Below are positions 19,259 to 27,546 of a DNA stretch of 49,140 nt, piece by piece. This DNA comes from Zhongshania antarctica (GTDB taxonomy: Bacteria; Pseudomonadota; Gammaproteobacteria; Pseudomonadales; Spongiibacteraceae). The stretch's first letter is position 1. Each line of letters begins with the position of its first letter. Location: positions 1-49,140 of the forward strand of contig NZ_JACHHW010000015.1 of assembly GCF_014202945.1 (NCBI RefSeq), in the 5' to 3' direction. The position numbers were made by a program, and so were the translations under genes. Below the pieces are notes generated by a model that made no database searches, was not told the origin of the DNA, and worked only from the letters and a program-made list of their open reading frames with translations.

Positions 19259-21397
19259 ATGAGCGTATTTAAGTACGAAAAAGATGCTGAAGGTATTGTC
19301 ACCGTAACGATGGACATGACGGGTCCCGTAAACTCCATGAATGACGAGTACGATGTCGCCATGGGTGAAACCGTGGCTAAACTGGAGGCGGAAGAAGGCC
19401 TGACCGGCGTTGTACTGGCGTCCGCAAAAAAGGTGTTTTTCGCCGGCGGCAACATAAAAGATCTGTTAACCATTGAGAAAGGCCAAGAAGGCCTAATGAT
19501 GGAAAAATTAAGTAAGGTTAAATCACAACTTCGTCGTCTTGAGAAACTGCCAGTGCCAGTCGTAGCTGCCATTAATGGCGCGGCACTGGGTGGCGGCTTT
19601 GAAATCTGTCTCGCGTGTAATCACCGTATTGCCTATAACCATAAGACCGTACAAATCGGTCTACCGGAAGTGAGTTTGGGACTGCTGCCTGGAGGCGGTG
19701 GCATCGTACGCATGGTGAATCTTTTAGGCCTACAAACCGCCCTTCCTTTTCTGGTTGAAGGCAAAAAGTTAACACCAGAAATGGCGCTAGCGGCTGGCAT
19801 GATCCACGAAACAGTTGGCAGTATTGAAGAGTTAGTACCACGCGCCAAAGCCTATATCTTAGAAATGAAAGGCAATGACAGTGCGGCTGTTCAGCCTTGG
19901 GATGTTAAAGGCTTTAAAATTCCCGGTGGCAAGGCCTGTGATTCACAAAACACCCAAGTGCTGCCTGTTATTCCGGCAATGCTTTTTAAACAGACGCGAG
20001 GTTTGTTGCCCGCCCCCGCAGAGATTTTAGATTGCGCGGCACAGGCCGCCACCGTGGGATTTGATGCGGCAATGCTAATAGAAAGTCGCGGTTTAGCCTA
20101 TTTGGTCACCACACCAGAAGCGAAGAATATGATCACCACTTTCTTCTTTGGCTTAAACAAGATTAATGCCGGCTCAAGTCGCCCAGAAGGTCAAGCCAAA
20201 AATCTCACTAAGAAAGTCGGTATTCTTGGCGCAGGCATGATGGGCCAAGGTATCGCGTACGTATCTGCGATGGCGGGTATCGACGTTGTTCTGAAGGACA
20301 TCTCACAGGAGAGTGCAGACAAAGGCAAGGCCTACACTCAAAAGCTCTTAGATAAGCGGGTCGCTAAGGGCCGCATGACAGAAGAGAAGCGAGATCAAGT
20401 ACTGGCTTTGATAAAGCCCACTACTGATAACGAAGACTTACGTGGTTGTGACCTCATTATTGAGGCGGTGTTTGAGAATGTTGAACTCAAGCAGAATATG
20501 ACCAAAGACTTAGAACCGTATTTGGCAGAGAACGGCGTATGGGGCTCCAACACCTCAACGCTACCCATCACGACATTGGCAGAGGGCAGCAGTAAACCTG
20601 AAAACTTCATTGGTATTCATTTCTTCTCACCTGTAGACAAAATGCCCCTGGTGGAAATTATCTGTGGAGAGAAAACCAGTGACGAAGCACTTGCCAAGGC
20701 CTTTGACTTCACCCAGCAAATTCGCAAAACACCGATAGTCGTTAACGACTCTATGGGATTCTTCACCTCTCGCACCTTTGGTACCTATCTCGACGAGGGC
20801 GCTCGGTTGATTCATGAGGGCTTACACCCCGTAAAGATTGATAACATCGGCAAAGCTGTTGGGATGCCGGTTGGCCCGCTAACGATTACTGATGAAACCA
20901 GCCAGCAGCTACAGCACAAAGCAAGCGCTACCTGGAAAGCCATGGGCCTGGATTTGGGCGATCGCGGTCAGATCATGGAAATCATCAATTTGATGGTGGA
21001 AGAACACGGTCGCGGCGGTCGCCATCACGGCGGTGGCTACTACGACTGGAATGAATCCGGTAAAACAGTATGGCCAGTAATTTTGGAAAAGTACTACAAG
21101 CCTGAGGTTGCTATTGCCAATCAAGAAGTGAAAGACCGTCTACTTTTCCGTCAAGTCATTGAGTCTATTAAGTGTTTCGAGGAAGGCGTGTTACGCACGG
21201 TTGTCGACGGCAATATCGGCTCAGTAATGGGTATTGGCGCACCACTGTGGACTGGTGGTTTCCTGCAGTTTGTTAACACCTATGGTCTTCAGCGCTTCAG
21301 TGACCGTTGCGATGAACTCGAAGCAAGCTACGGTGAGCGCTTTAAGGCCCCAGCAATAGTGGCAAGCATGTTGGCCAAGGGCGAGACCTTTGTCTAG
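19259..21397 (+). CDS. 3-hydroxyacyl-CoA dehydrogenase / enoyl-CoA hydratase (FadJ-like bifunctional enzyme)
   Basis: A 712-residue fusion. The N-terminal crotonase domain (about 1-190) has the oxyanion motifs FAGGNIKDL and GAALGGGFEICLACNHRIA and the catalytic glutamate in GLPEVSLGLLPGGGG. The 3-hydroxyacyl-CoA dehydrogenase part (from about 310) begins with the NAD motif GILGAGMMGQGIAYVSAMAG, includes IHFFSPVDKMPLVEI and a C-terminal helical domain. The open frame begins at 19187, but ATG 19259 has GAGAG upstream and matches family starts (MSVFKYEKDAEGIVTV). It would hydrate and then oxidise enoyl-CoA intermediates. Confidence 0.95.
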   Translation: MSVFKYEKDAEGIVTVTMDMTGPVNSMNDEYDVAMGETVAKLEAEEGLTGVVLASAKKVFFAGGNIKDLLTIEKGQEGLMMEKLSKVKSQLRRLEKLPVPVVAAINGAALGGGFEICLACNHRIAYNHKTVQIGLPEVSLGLLPGGGGIVRMVNLLGLQTALPFLVEGKKLTPEMALAAGMIHETVGSIEELVPRAKAYILEMKGNDSAAVQPWDVKGFKIPGGKACDSQNTQVLPVIPAMLFKQTRGLLPAPAEILDCAAQAATVGFDAAMLIESRGLAYLVTTPEAKNMITTFFFGLNKINAGSSRPEGQAKNLTKKVGILGAGMMGQGIAYVSAMAGIDVVLKDISQESADKGKAYTQKLLDKRVAKGRMTEEKRDQVLALIKPTTDNEDLRGCDLIIEAVFENVELKQNMTKDLEPYLAENGVWGSNTSTLPITTLAEGSSKPENFIGIHFFSPVDKMPLVEIICGEKTSDEALAKAFDFTQQIRKTPIVVNDSMGFFTSRTFGTYLDEGARLIHEGLHPVKIDNIGKAVGMPVGPLTITDETSQQLQHKASATWKAMGLDLGDRGQIMEIINLMVEEHGRGGRHHGGGYYDWNESGKTVWPVILEKYYKPEVAIANQEVKDRLLFRQVIESIKCFEEGVLRTVVDGNIGSVMGIGAPLWTGGFLQFVNTYGLQRFSDRCDELEASYGERFKAPAIVASMLAKGETFV

Positions 21398-21494
21398 CGC
21401 TCAGCCTTAGACATTGCTTAAGCGCTACAAGGCTAAACGGTGGTCTGAAAAAGGCCACCGTTTTATGGATGCATCATCTGCTAGGAAACGAATA

Positions 21495-22655
21495 ATGCGT
21501 AATTTTACAGAAGAACAAAATTATTTTCGCGAATCTGTTCGTAAATTTTTTGAAACAGAAATAGCCCCCCATGTAAAACAAGCACGTATAGATGGAATTT
21601 TTGATAGGGAATTTTTTAGAAAAGCCGGTGAACAAGGTTTTCTTCTGATATGGGCAGACGAAGAGTTCGGCGGTATGGGCGACAAAGATTTCCGCTGGGA
21701 GCAAATATTTATTGAGGAGTCAGTCCGCGCTGGGTGCGCAGAGCTATTTTTGACTCTGCACAGCCGCTTGGTTGCACCCTACATCGGCAACTTTGGTACG
21801 GCTGAGCAAAAAGAACGCTGGCTGCCCAAGTGCGCTAGTGGTGAGTCTATTCTCGCGGTAGCTATGACTGAGCCTGACGCTGGAAGTGACCTGGCAGGTA
21901 TGCGCGCGTCACTTATTGATGCCGGGGATCACTTTATACTCAATGGTTCAAAAACCTTTATCTCTAATGGCATCAACGCCGACTTGGTTATCGTTGCAGC
22001 TAAATCCGATCCAGATAACAACCCTCACGCAATGACCCTTGTTGTTGTAGAGCGAGGCATGGAAGGCTTTGAACGCGGCCAGAATTTAGAAAAAATGGGA
22101 ATGCACGCGCAGGACACTGCGGAATTGTTTTTCAATGACGTAAAAATCCCCAAGGAAAATATACTGGGCGAGCGTGACCTTGGCTTCCTACATCTCATGC
22201 AGGGCTTAGCCGAAGAACGACTGATCGCGGCGGTAGGTAATATTGCTAGCGCAAGAACAGCATTCAACCTGACGCGCGCCTATGTTATGGAGCGTAAGGT
22301 GTTCGGTAAGCCGCTGTCTAAAATGCAAAACACGCAATTTAAAATGGCCGAGATGGAAGCTGAGATTGATGTTCTTGAAACCTATGTCGACCAGTGTGTG
22401 CAGCTCTCTAACGCGGGTTTGCTAACCGCCGAGAAAGCCGCCGTCGCGAAGCTACAGTCCAGCGAGATAGAGTGGAAAATGCTCGACCTGGGCGTACAGC
22501 TACACGGCGGTAATGGCTATATGAGCGAATATGAAATATGTCAGATGTTTCAGGGATCGCGAATTAATCGTATTTTAGCGGGTAGCTCCGAGATTATGAA
22601 GCTGATTATTAGTCGTCATATTTTCTCCGATAAATATAACAACAACCTCGACTAA
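21495..22655 (+). CDS. Acyl-CoA dehydrogenase
   Basis: A 386-residue single acyl-CoA dehydrogenase starting at MRNFTEEQNYFRESVRKFFE (ATG 21495, AGGAAACG ribosome site). The longer frame from 21414 has no support. The FAD motif AVAMTEPDAGSDLAGMRAS and the C-terminal QLHGGNGYMSEYEICQMFQG-(S) and AGSSEIMKLIISR are intact. It is third in the AraC-controlled operon and would make the enoyl-CoA for the preceding bifunctional enzyme. The usual YEGT is LAGSS here, as in several long/branched-chain bacterial enzymes. Confidence 0.94.
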   Translation: MRNFTEEQNYFRESVRKFFETEIAPHVKQARIDGIFDREFFRKAGEQGFLLIWADEEFGGMGDKDFRWEQIFIEESVRAGCAELFLTLHSRLVAPYIGNFGTAEQKERWLPKCASGESILAVAMTEPDAGSDLAGMRASLIDAGDHFILNGSKTFISNGINADLVIVAAKSDPDNNPHAMTLVVVERGMEGFERGQNLEKMGMHAQDTAELFFNDVKIPKENILGERDLGFLHLMQGLAEERLIAAVGNIASARTAFNLTRAYVMERKVFGKPLSKMQNTQFKMAEMEAEIDVLETYVDQCVQLSNAGLLTAEKAAVAKLQSSEIEWKMLDLGVQLHGGNGYMSEYEICQMFQGSRINRILAGSSEIMKLIISRHIFSDKYNNNLD

Positions 22656-22752
22656 GGATGATATGCACGCGGTGGCGTCATCACAAGATGCTTGCCACTT
22701 CATTATAGATACTAAAAATTCAAATCAAAGTGTGTGGTTAGGAGAATTGGCT

Positions 22753-23889
22753 ATGGGTCCGTTAACAGGTATTAAAATAATTGAAATCAAAGGCATTGGC
22801 CCCGGTCCATACGCCGGTATGCTGCTGGCTGATATGGGTGCAGAAGTAACGGTTGTTGAACGGTCATCAACGCCCGGTGGAATTAGCCTACCACCTGACT
22901 TCGACTGCAACTCCCGTGGTAAAAAATCTATTGCACTTAATTTAAAAACCAAGGAAGGCATAGAAGCCCTGCTTAAATTGGTGGAGCAGTCCGATGCTAT
23001 TTTTGAAGGTTTTCGTCCCGGTGTTGCTGAGCGCTTGGGCATAGGCCCGGAAGTCTGCATGGCCCGCAACCCCAAAATTGTTTACGGGCGCATTACCGGT
23101 TGGGGCCAAACCGGACCGTTGGCACACGCTGCCGGTCATGATATTAACTATATATCTATAACTGGTTCACTTGCGGCCATCGGTCGAGAGGATTCGCCGG
23201 TACCACCGTTAAACTTAATCGGTGACTACGCAGGCGGCAGCCACTTTTTAGTGATGGGCATGCTGGCAGCACTCTTAGAGGCCAAAACTTCCGGTAAAGG
23301 CCAGATTATTGATGCCGCTATTACCGATGGCTCAGCAAGCCTGATGTCCATGTTTTACTCAATGGATGCACTTGGGATCTGGGGGCCAAAACGAGCCAGT
23401 AATTTATTGGATGGCGCCACTCACTTTTACGATGTGTATAAAACGCTCGATGGAAAGTTTGTGTCTATTGGCTCAATAGAACCCCAATTCTATGCTCAGC
23501 TTATTGAGCAGCTGCAGTTAAACCCAGCTGAATTTTCCGGACAGGGTAACGCCAATGAGTGGCCGGTTCTGAAAGAAAAAATAGCAGCCGCGTTTAAAAC
23601 CAAAACCCAGGCGCAGTGGTGCGACATAATGGAAGGCAGCGACGTATGCTTTGCGCCGGTATTAGATTATCGCGAAGCAGTAGCGCACCCGCACAATATT
23701 GCGCGCAAAACCTATATAGAGATTGCTGGCCAGGTCCAACCAGCGCCAGCACCACGTTTTAGCCGCACAGTTTCTGAGGTGCAATTTTCACCCCGCAAAG
23801 CCGGTGTTGATACCCAGTCAGTGCTAGCCGATCTGGGTTATGGCGAGGACGAGCTACGGGAACTGAACGACTTAGGCGTCCTTAGCTAA
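22753..23889 (+). CDS. Alpha-methylacyl-CoA racemase-type CaiB/BaiF family protein
   Basis: A 378-residue family III CoA-transferase fold protein. It carries H129 in AAGHDINYISITG and D158 in NLIGDYAGG, the catalytic pair of alpha-methylacyl-CoA racemase, so epimerisation of 2-methylacyl-CoA esters is more likely than CoA transfer. The start at ATG 22753 is chosen because TTAGGAGAA precedes it and homology begins at MGPLTGIKIIEIKGIGPGPY; the frame upstream to 22663 lacks both. Its presence in a beta-oxidation operon implies methyl-branched substrates such as isoprenoid or steroid side-chain acids. Confidence 0.92.
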   Translation: MGPLTGIKIIEIKGIGPGPYAGMLLADMGAEVTVVERSSTPGGISLPPDFDCNSRGKKSIALNLKTKEGIEALLKLVEQSDAIFEGFRPGVAERLGIGPEVCMARNPKIVYGRITGWGQTGPLAHAAGHDINYISITGSLAAIGREDSPVPPLNLIGDYAGGSHFLVMGMLAALLEAKTSGKGQIIDAAITDGSASLMSMFYSMDALGIWGPKRASNLLDGATHFYDVYKTLDGKFVSIGSIEPQFYAQLIEQLQLNPAEFSGQGNANEWPVLKEKIAAAFKTKTQAQWCDIMEGSDVCFAPVLDYREAVAHPHNIARKTYIEIAGQVQPAPAPRFSRTVSEVQFSPRKAGVDTQSVLADLGYGEDELRELNDLGVLS

Positions 23890-23902
23890 TAACGATAATA
23901 TT

Positions 23903-23945
23903 GACGAGGCGCGCCTTGCTGCCTACCGCACAGGGCGCCGTCTTT
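23903..23945 (+). terminator. Weak candidate terminator after the racemase gene
   Basis: GGCGC (23908-23912) and GCGCC (23935-23939), extended by GAC/GTC across a bulge, can form a stem before TCTTTC. The T-run is poor and the loop is long. This is the only stem I see near the end of the beta-oxidation operon. Confidence 0.3.
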
Positions 23946-24301
23946 CAATAGAATATTAATAATTTGAGACATCGACAGAATTATTCTGTGGGTACAATCG
24001 CAAGCAAAAACCTACACTTACCTCCCCACCGAGCTAACATTGCCACTGGCTCAGAAATTAATGCATAGGCTAAAAAGCACTCGTTATTATTCCTAGCCTC
24101 TCTCCACTACGCCGAAATAAATTCTTAAAACAGACAGCAACTTCGATTGACATCATTGTCACCAGTTGGTTACACACATCGTGTCACCATACGGTGACAC
24201 GATGTGTGTACCTAGCTAGATTAGGTCATCAATAGAAAAATAAAAACATATACTGCTCAGCCTGAAAACGGCTTGCGCGGACAATTTCGGAGATAAACCG
24301 C
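23946..24301. other. Non-coding stretch upstream of the beta-helix lipoprotein
   Basis: I see no gene here. It contains the long palindrome at 24171-24210 and, immediately before the next gene, the ribosome site CGGAGATAA. It is presumably the promoter region of the 24302 lipoprotein. Confidence 0.6.
24171..24210. promoter_or_regulatory. 40-bp near-continuous palindrome, likely operator
   Basis: TACACACATCGTGTCACC (24171-24188) and its exact reverse complement (24193-24210) flank ATAC. The two 18-bp arms have no mismatch. There is no T-run on either side, which argues against a terminator. It lies 92-131 bp upstream of the lipoprotein start. Its core GTCACC-N4-GGTGAC recurs with one change upstream of the TetR gene at 33589, suggesting a shared regulator. 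Confidence 0.65.
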
Positions 24302-25630
24302 ATGATTATTAAGAACGTGATGCCGCGCTACACGCTGGTGAAATCAATCACCGTATTACTTACAGCTCTGACACTTAGCGCCTGCTCCGATGGCCACTCT
24401 GCTCCGAATGTCGGGACACCCGTGAGCGTATCGGCTGACAACGAACCCCCGTTTAACAGGCCAGCAAGGCCCGGTAGCTTTCTGGTCAACAGCGAAGGGG
24501 ATGAGCCGGATGCTCTACGTGGAGATGGTCGGTGCGAATCCGCGAAGGGCGAGTGCACCTTGCGGGCGGCCGTACAGGAGTCCAACGCCCTGGTCATGCA
24601 AACCACCAGCCCACTTACGCGCACCAATGTCATCATCGTGCCTGAGGGACATTACCGCTTCATCGAATCACCCGTGGTAGCTACCGCGGCGGGGGTCACT
24701 CTGGATGCGGGGAGATTAGTAATTCTGGGGAACACCAATATTAGAGGAGCAGGTGCCCGCAGAACCATCATTGATGGCAACAACATTGACCGCGTTTTTG
24801 AGGTCTCAGCAAATTCTACTTTCACCATTTCCGACGTGACTATCACTGGAGCGACCGCCAGTGGCATCTACAATCATGGCCAGCTCATAGTGACGCGTTG
24901 TTTGATTACCGAAAATTACAGTGGTTATGGTGCAGGTATTTTTAACACACCCTGGAGCTCTGCGATTATTGATTCGAGCACGATCAGCAACAACACTGCA
25001 GAGAGTGAGGGTGCCGGCATTCGGTTTGATTCAGCTGGCCTAGTGATTAACTCGACGATCAGCGGCAACCGTATTCTCGAGTCCTGCTGCGACGACACAA
25101 CCTATGACGGAGGTACGCAGGGGGAAGGCGGTGGCATCGACGCTCGGAATGGAAGCGCGGTGACCATTATGAATTCGACGATAGTGAACAATCACGCGGT
25201 CATTGGTGGCGGTGGCGTCAACATTGCGAAATCCTACCAAGGGGATCCCGACGACCTCGTCGAAACATACAGTAATGGCACTCAGGGTCACCCGCTAGAA
25301 CTGATCAATACGATCATCGCCGGCAACACCTCGACCCGAGGACGCGCCAACTGTAGCCAGGTAATTTCGCCAATTTATTCCCTGGGAGGGAATGTCTCGG
25401 ACGATGACAGCTGTGAGCTTAACGCCGAGAATGATCTACCTAATACAGACCCCAAAATTAAGGCCCTTGCCAACAATGGCGGTCCAACCGACACGCACGG
25501 CCTCGCTATTGACAGTCCCGCGCGACGCAATGCTCTGCAGGAAAACTGCTCTCCGCAAGATCAAACAGGTGCCGAGCGTTTGCGTCCCTGCGACACCGGC
25601 GCTGTTAATAGCAGCGGTACAGCACCTTAA
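24302..25630 (+). CDS. CSLREA-domain, right-handed beta-helix lipoprotein (choice-of-anchor Q type)
   Basis: A 442-residue exported protein. A lipoprotein signal ends in TLSAC (cysteine about residue 28). A CSLREA-like domain follows (NSEGDEPDALRGDGRCESAK, then CTLRAAVQESNA), then parallel beta-helix repeats with recurrent N-S-T-I-S/V-x-N ladders (about 130-350). A C-terminal NNGGPTDTHGLAIDSPARRN motif is typical of choice-of-anchor Q proteins. Such proteins are envelope-anchored and of unproven function (adhesion or polysaccharide interaction is often supposed). A damaged paralogue lies at 34703-35368. Confidence 0.88.
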   Translation: MIIKNVMPRYTLVKSITVLLTALTLSACSDGHSAPNVGTPVSVSADNEPPFNRPARPGSFLVNSEGDEPDALRGDGRCESAKGECTLRAAVQESNALVMQTTSPLTRTNVIIVPEGHYRFIESPVVATAAGVTLDAGRLVILGNTNIRGAGARRTIIDGNNIDRVFEVSANSTFTISDVTITGATASGIYNHGQLIVTRCLITENYSGYGAGIFNTPWSSAIIDSSTISNNTAESEGAGIRFDSAGLVINSTISGNRILESCCDDTTYDGGTQGEGGGIDARNGSAVTIMNSTIVNNHAVIGGGGVNIAKSYQGDPDDLVETYSNGTQGHPLELINTIIAGNTSTRGRANCSQVISPIYSLGGNVSDDDSCELNAENDLPNTDPKIKALANNGGPTDTHGLAIDSPARRNALQENCSPQDQTGAERLRPCDTGAVNSSGTAP

Positions 25631-25784
25631 GCTTGCATAGCGATTTTACGAGCCTTAATGAACCTATAAAAACCAAATTCTGGCAGGCATTGATAAAAAT
25701 AGAACGGAGTTGGAGATATTTATGAATTAAAAATTCATCACGTCTAAATTCACTTTTTTACGACTGTAAGTGCTCTTGAGAAAC

Positions 25785-25819
25785 GTCGGCGGCCGCAGTA
25801 AATCTAGCAGCCCGCCGAC
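25785..25819. repeat. Inverted repeat between convergent genes
   Basis: GTCGGCGG (25785-25792) and CCGCCGAC (25812-25819) are exact complements around 19 nt. They lie between the convergent beta-helix and rhombosortase genes. There is no T-run, so only a possible 3'-end structure. Confidence 0.4.
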
Positions 25820-25859
25820 AGTGCCGGGCAGATCTCCAGGCTAATCTTGATCGACAATT

Positions 25860-26447
25860 CTATCGACGCTTATACGAAAAATACAAATACTCTAGGGAAA
25901 AAATAATCCCCGCAGCAATTACACCAGCAAGATGAGCTTCGATCGCAACCCGCAAACCGATTAATTCCTCAGTCGCTGCGCGAGGGTATAAATCAAACTG
26001 CTCTAAAGCTATTTTCGCTAGCACCACAACAATACCAACGTAGACAAATAGCGGTTTCTCTTGGCGTATAGACAGTAACACCAACAGTAAATAGCCGTGC
26101 AATACCCCTGACAAACCAAGATAGTAATCCAGCGCTGGACAAAATAAATAAACCGCAGCACCACAAAGGCCAGACAAACTAATAAACTCGACCATCTTGC
26201 GCGTAACCGCCCGGCGATCTAGGTAAATTAAGCACGCCAACACGAGGCAATTACTAAAAAAGTGGTAGGCATTGCTATGTACCCACTGACCACTCACTAA
26301 TCGCCACCACTCGCCGCGATCGACTGCTGAGCGTATTAATGCCAAATCGAGAACATTAATATGAACCAGCTGCAATATTGACAACGCAAGCAATAACAAA
26401 GGTATGCTGCGACCGAATTTAACCGAATATAACGCCAAGTAATTCAT
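25860..26447 (-). CDS. Rhombosortase (rhomboid-family intramembrane serine protease of the GlyGly-CTERM system)
   Basis: A 195-residue polytopic membrane protein. It has the rhomboid histidine/asparagine cluster WVHSNAYHFFSNCLVL, the serine nucleophile S113 in YYLGLSGVLHGYLL and a catalytic histidine H172 in IEAHLAGVIAAG. The short length and the GLSGVLHG motif fit the rhombosortase subfamily better than GlpG. Its known role is cleavage of GlyGly-CTERM tails on exported proteins. A protein with exactly such a tail ends at 27547, about 1.1 kb upstream on the same strand. A tiny membrane ORF ends one base before its start codon. Confidence 0.88.
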   Translation of the reverse strand: MNYLALYSVKFGRSIPLLLLALSILQLVHINVLDLALIRSAVDRGEWWRLVSGQWVHSNAYHFFSNCLVLACLIYLDRRAVTRKMVEFISLSGLCGAAVYLFCPALDYYLGLSGVLHGYLLLVLLSIRQEKPLFVYVGIVVVLAKIALEQFDLYPRAATEELIGLRVAIEAHLAGVIAAGIIFSLEYLYFSYKRR

Positions 26448-26448
26448 G

Positions 26449-26568
26449 TTAGCTACCCTTTGTGTTTGACGAACTCAAGTAATGATCTTCTTTAAGTCGG
26501 TACAACAAAACCAGAACAACAACCTCGACAACTATTAACATTAAAGCAATAGTCGGGATTATTGCCAT
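26449..26568 (-). CDS. Tiny predicted membrane protein upstream of rhombosortase
   Basis: A 39-codon frame, MAIIPTIALMLIVVEVVVLV then LLYRLKEDHY and a polar tail, forms one strong transmembrane helix with a charged cytosolic end. Its TAA is separated by one base from the rhombosortase ATG (TAA-C-ATG), which suggests translational coupling. The only upstream ribosome signal is a weak AAAGG and the 5' end abuts the aldehyde-dehydrogenase remnant, so it might be fortuitous. If real it could be an accessory subunit of the sorting protease. No homology recognised. Confidence 0.5.
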   Translation of the reverse strand: MAIIPTIALMLIVVEVVVLVLLYRLKEDHYLSSSNTKGS

Positions 26569-26570
26569 TG

Positions 26571-27015
26571 GCCTTTTACTTTGGCAGAAGCCTTATTGAC
26601 CATAGAGCCAATCGATACTGAAGGGTCGAACTCTTTATCTAACATCAGTTTTTACTTCGATGGTTAACTTCTCGGCAAAACGGGCATAAATACCATCCTG
26701 AACTAGAATCCGGTTACTGCACTCCGATTTTTCCAACATTGCGGATATTGATGCCATTGCCCCTGCGGCAGCATTATCAATACTCACGTCATCAAACACA
26801 ATGAAAGGCGCGTTACCACCAAGTTCCTTTAGAGTCTTTTTCACGGTAGCCGCGCCTACCACAAACAATATTCAATACCCAAAAATGTGCCCCGGCTTCT
26901 TCGGCCAGTACCCCTAATGAGGTAGACGACAAGGGCGTTTCGATTGCCGGTTTGCCAACCACCGTGCAGCTGGCGCCAGCGCGATTTTGCGGGTAATCAT
27001 CGCATTAGGGAAATT
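26571..27015 (-). pseudogene. Remnant of a GabD-like aldehyde dehydrogenase
   Basis: Minus-strand translations in three frames give successive pieces of succinate-semialdehyde dehydrogenase: FPNAMITRKIA at about 27015, then in another frame CTVVGKPAIETPLSSTSLG and VLAEEAGAHFW. After a gap of some 40 residues comes VKKTLKELGGNAPFIVFDD (within the open frame 26635-26868) and ANRILVQDGIYARFAEKL-like sequence, finally FDPSVSIGSMVNKASAKVKG. The catalytic cysteine region is deleted between SAMLEKSECSNR and its usual context. Several frameshifts and deletions make it a clear pseudogene. An IS110 fragment abuts its 5' side. Confidence 0.85.
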
Positions 27016-27059
27016 TCAGAGAGTAATAGTTGCCACGACCCAAATAAGATGGCAAATGA

Positions 27060-27369
27060 CCGTGCCATACTTCGCAGATTGCTACCGCATCGACTCGATC
27101 ATTCTTGTGACTTTTACGTAGGACTTCACAAACTGAGGCGATATCAATTTAACAGTGTATCTCCGCCGCTGTAGCTCTCGCCGCCAACGGCGGACAGAAA
27201 CGCACGCGTCTATACCAACCTCTGCTTCGATTGGTACGCACTGACCGAGCATATCAATCCAATGATGACGCTTGAGCATTGCTTGCCACTAAGCCTATTC
27301 AAGCGAATCAACATCGTGAATATTAAAAATAGACTTTGCGATATCGACTCTAACGCTTGCAATGTTCAT
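27060..27369 (-). mobile_element. IS110-family transposase remnant (N-terminal part)
   Basis: From ATG 27369 (GAGGAGAAG ribosome site) the minus strand reads MNIASVRVDIAKSIFNIHDV, two in-frame stops, then VGIDACVSVRRWRRELQRRR and YTVKLISPQFVKSYVK. After a frameshift it continues KSHKNDRVDAVAICEV. This is the DEDD-type N-terminal domain of IS110 transposases, including the VGIDAC and PQFVKxYVKSHKNDxxDA motifs. The rest of the transposase is missing and the sequence runs into the aldehyde-dehydrogenase remnant. It is inactive. Confidence 0.85.
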
Positions 27370-27490
27370 ATAGGGCTTCTCCTCATCCGCTCAATGGCTA
27401 GTTGACACCTACCATTCTGGCGCAATGACGCCGAATTACTAGACTGAGGAGGAGTCCATCCCATTGTTTAAAATCTAAAGGAAAGCTAAA

Positions 27491-27530
27491 TCCAAAAAAG
27501 TATTTTAGCAGCGGTCAGAAGACCGCTGCT
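27491..27530 (-). terminator. Intrinsic terminator of the large hydrolase gene
   Basis: On the minus strand, AGCAGCGGTC-TTCT-GACCGCTGCT is a perfect 10-bp stem (27507-27530), followed by AAAATAC and a run of six T. It is 17 nt past the stop of the 27547-30606 gene. Confidence 0.85.
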
Positions 27531-27546
27531 ATGTAATAACTTTTTA

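Noticed and set aside
24171-24210. Intrinsic terminator for the upstream racemase gene
   Set aside because: It is 280 bases past that stop and no T-run follows on either strand.
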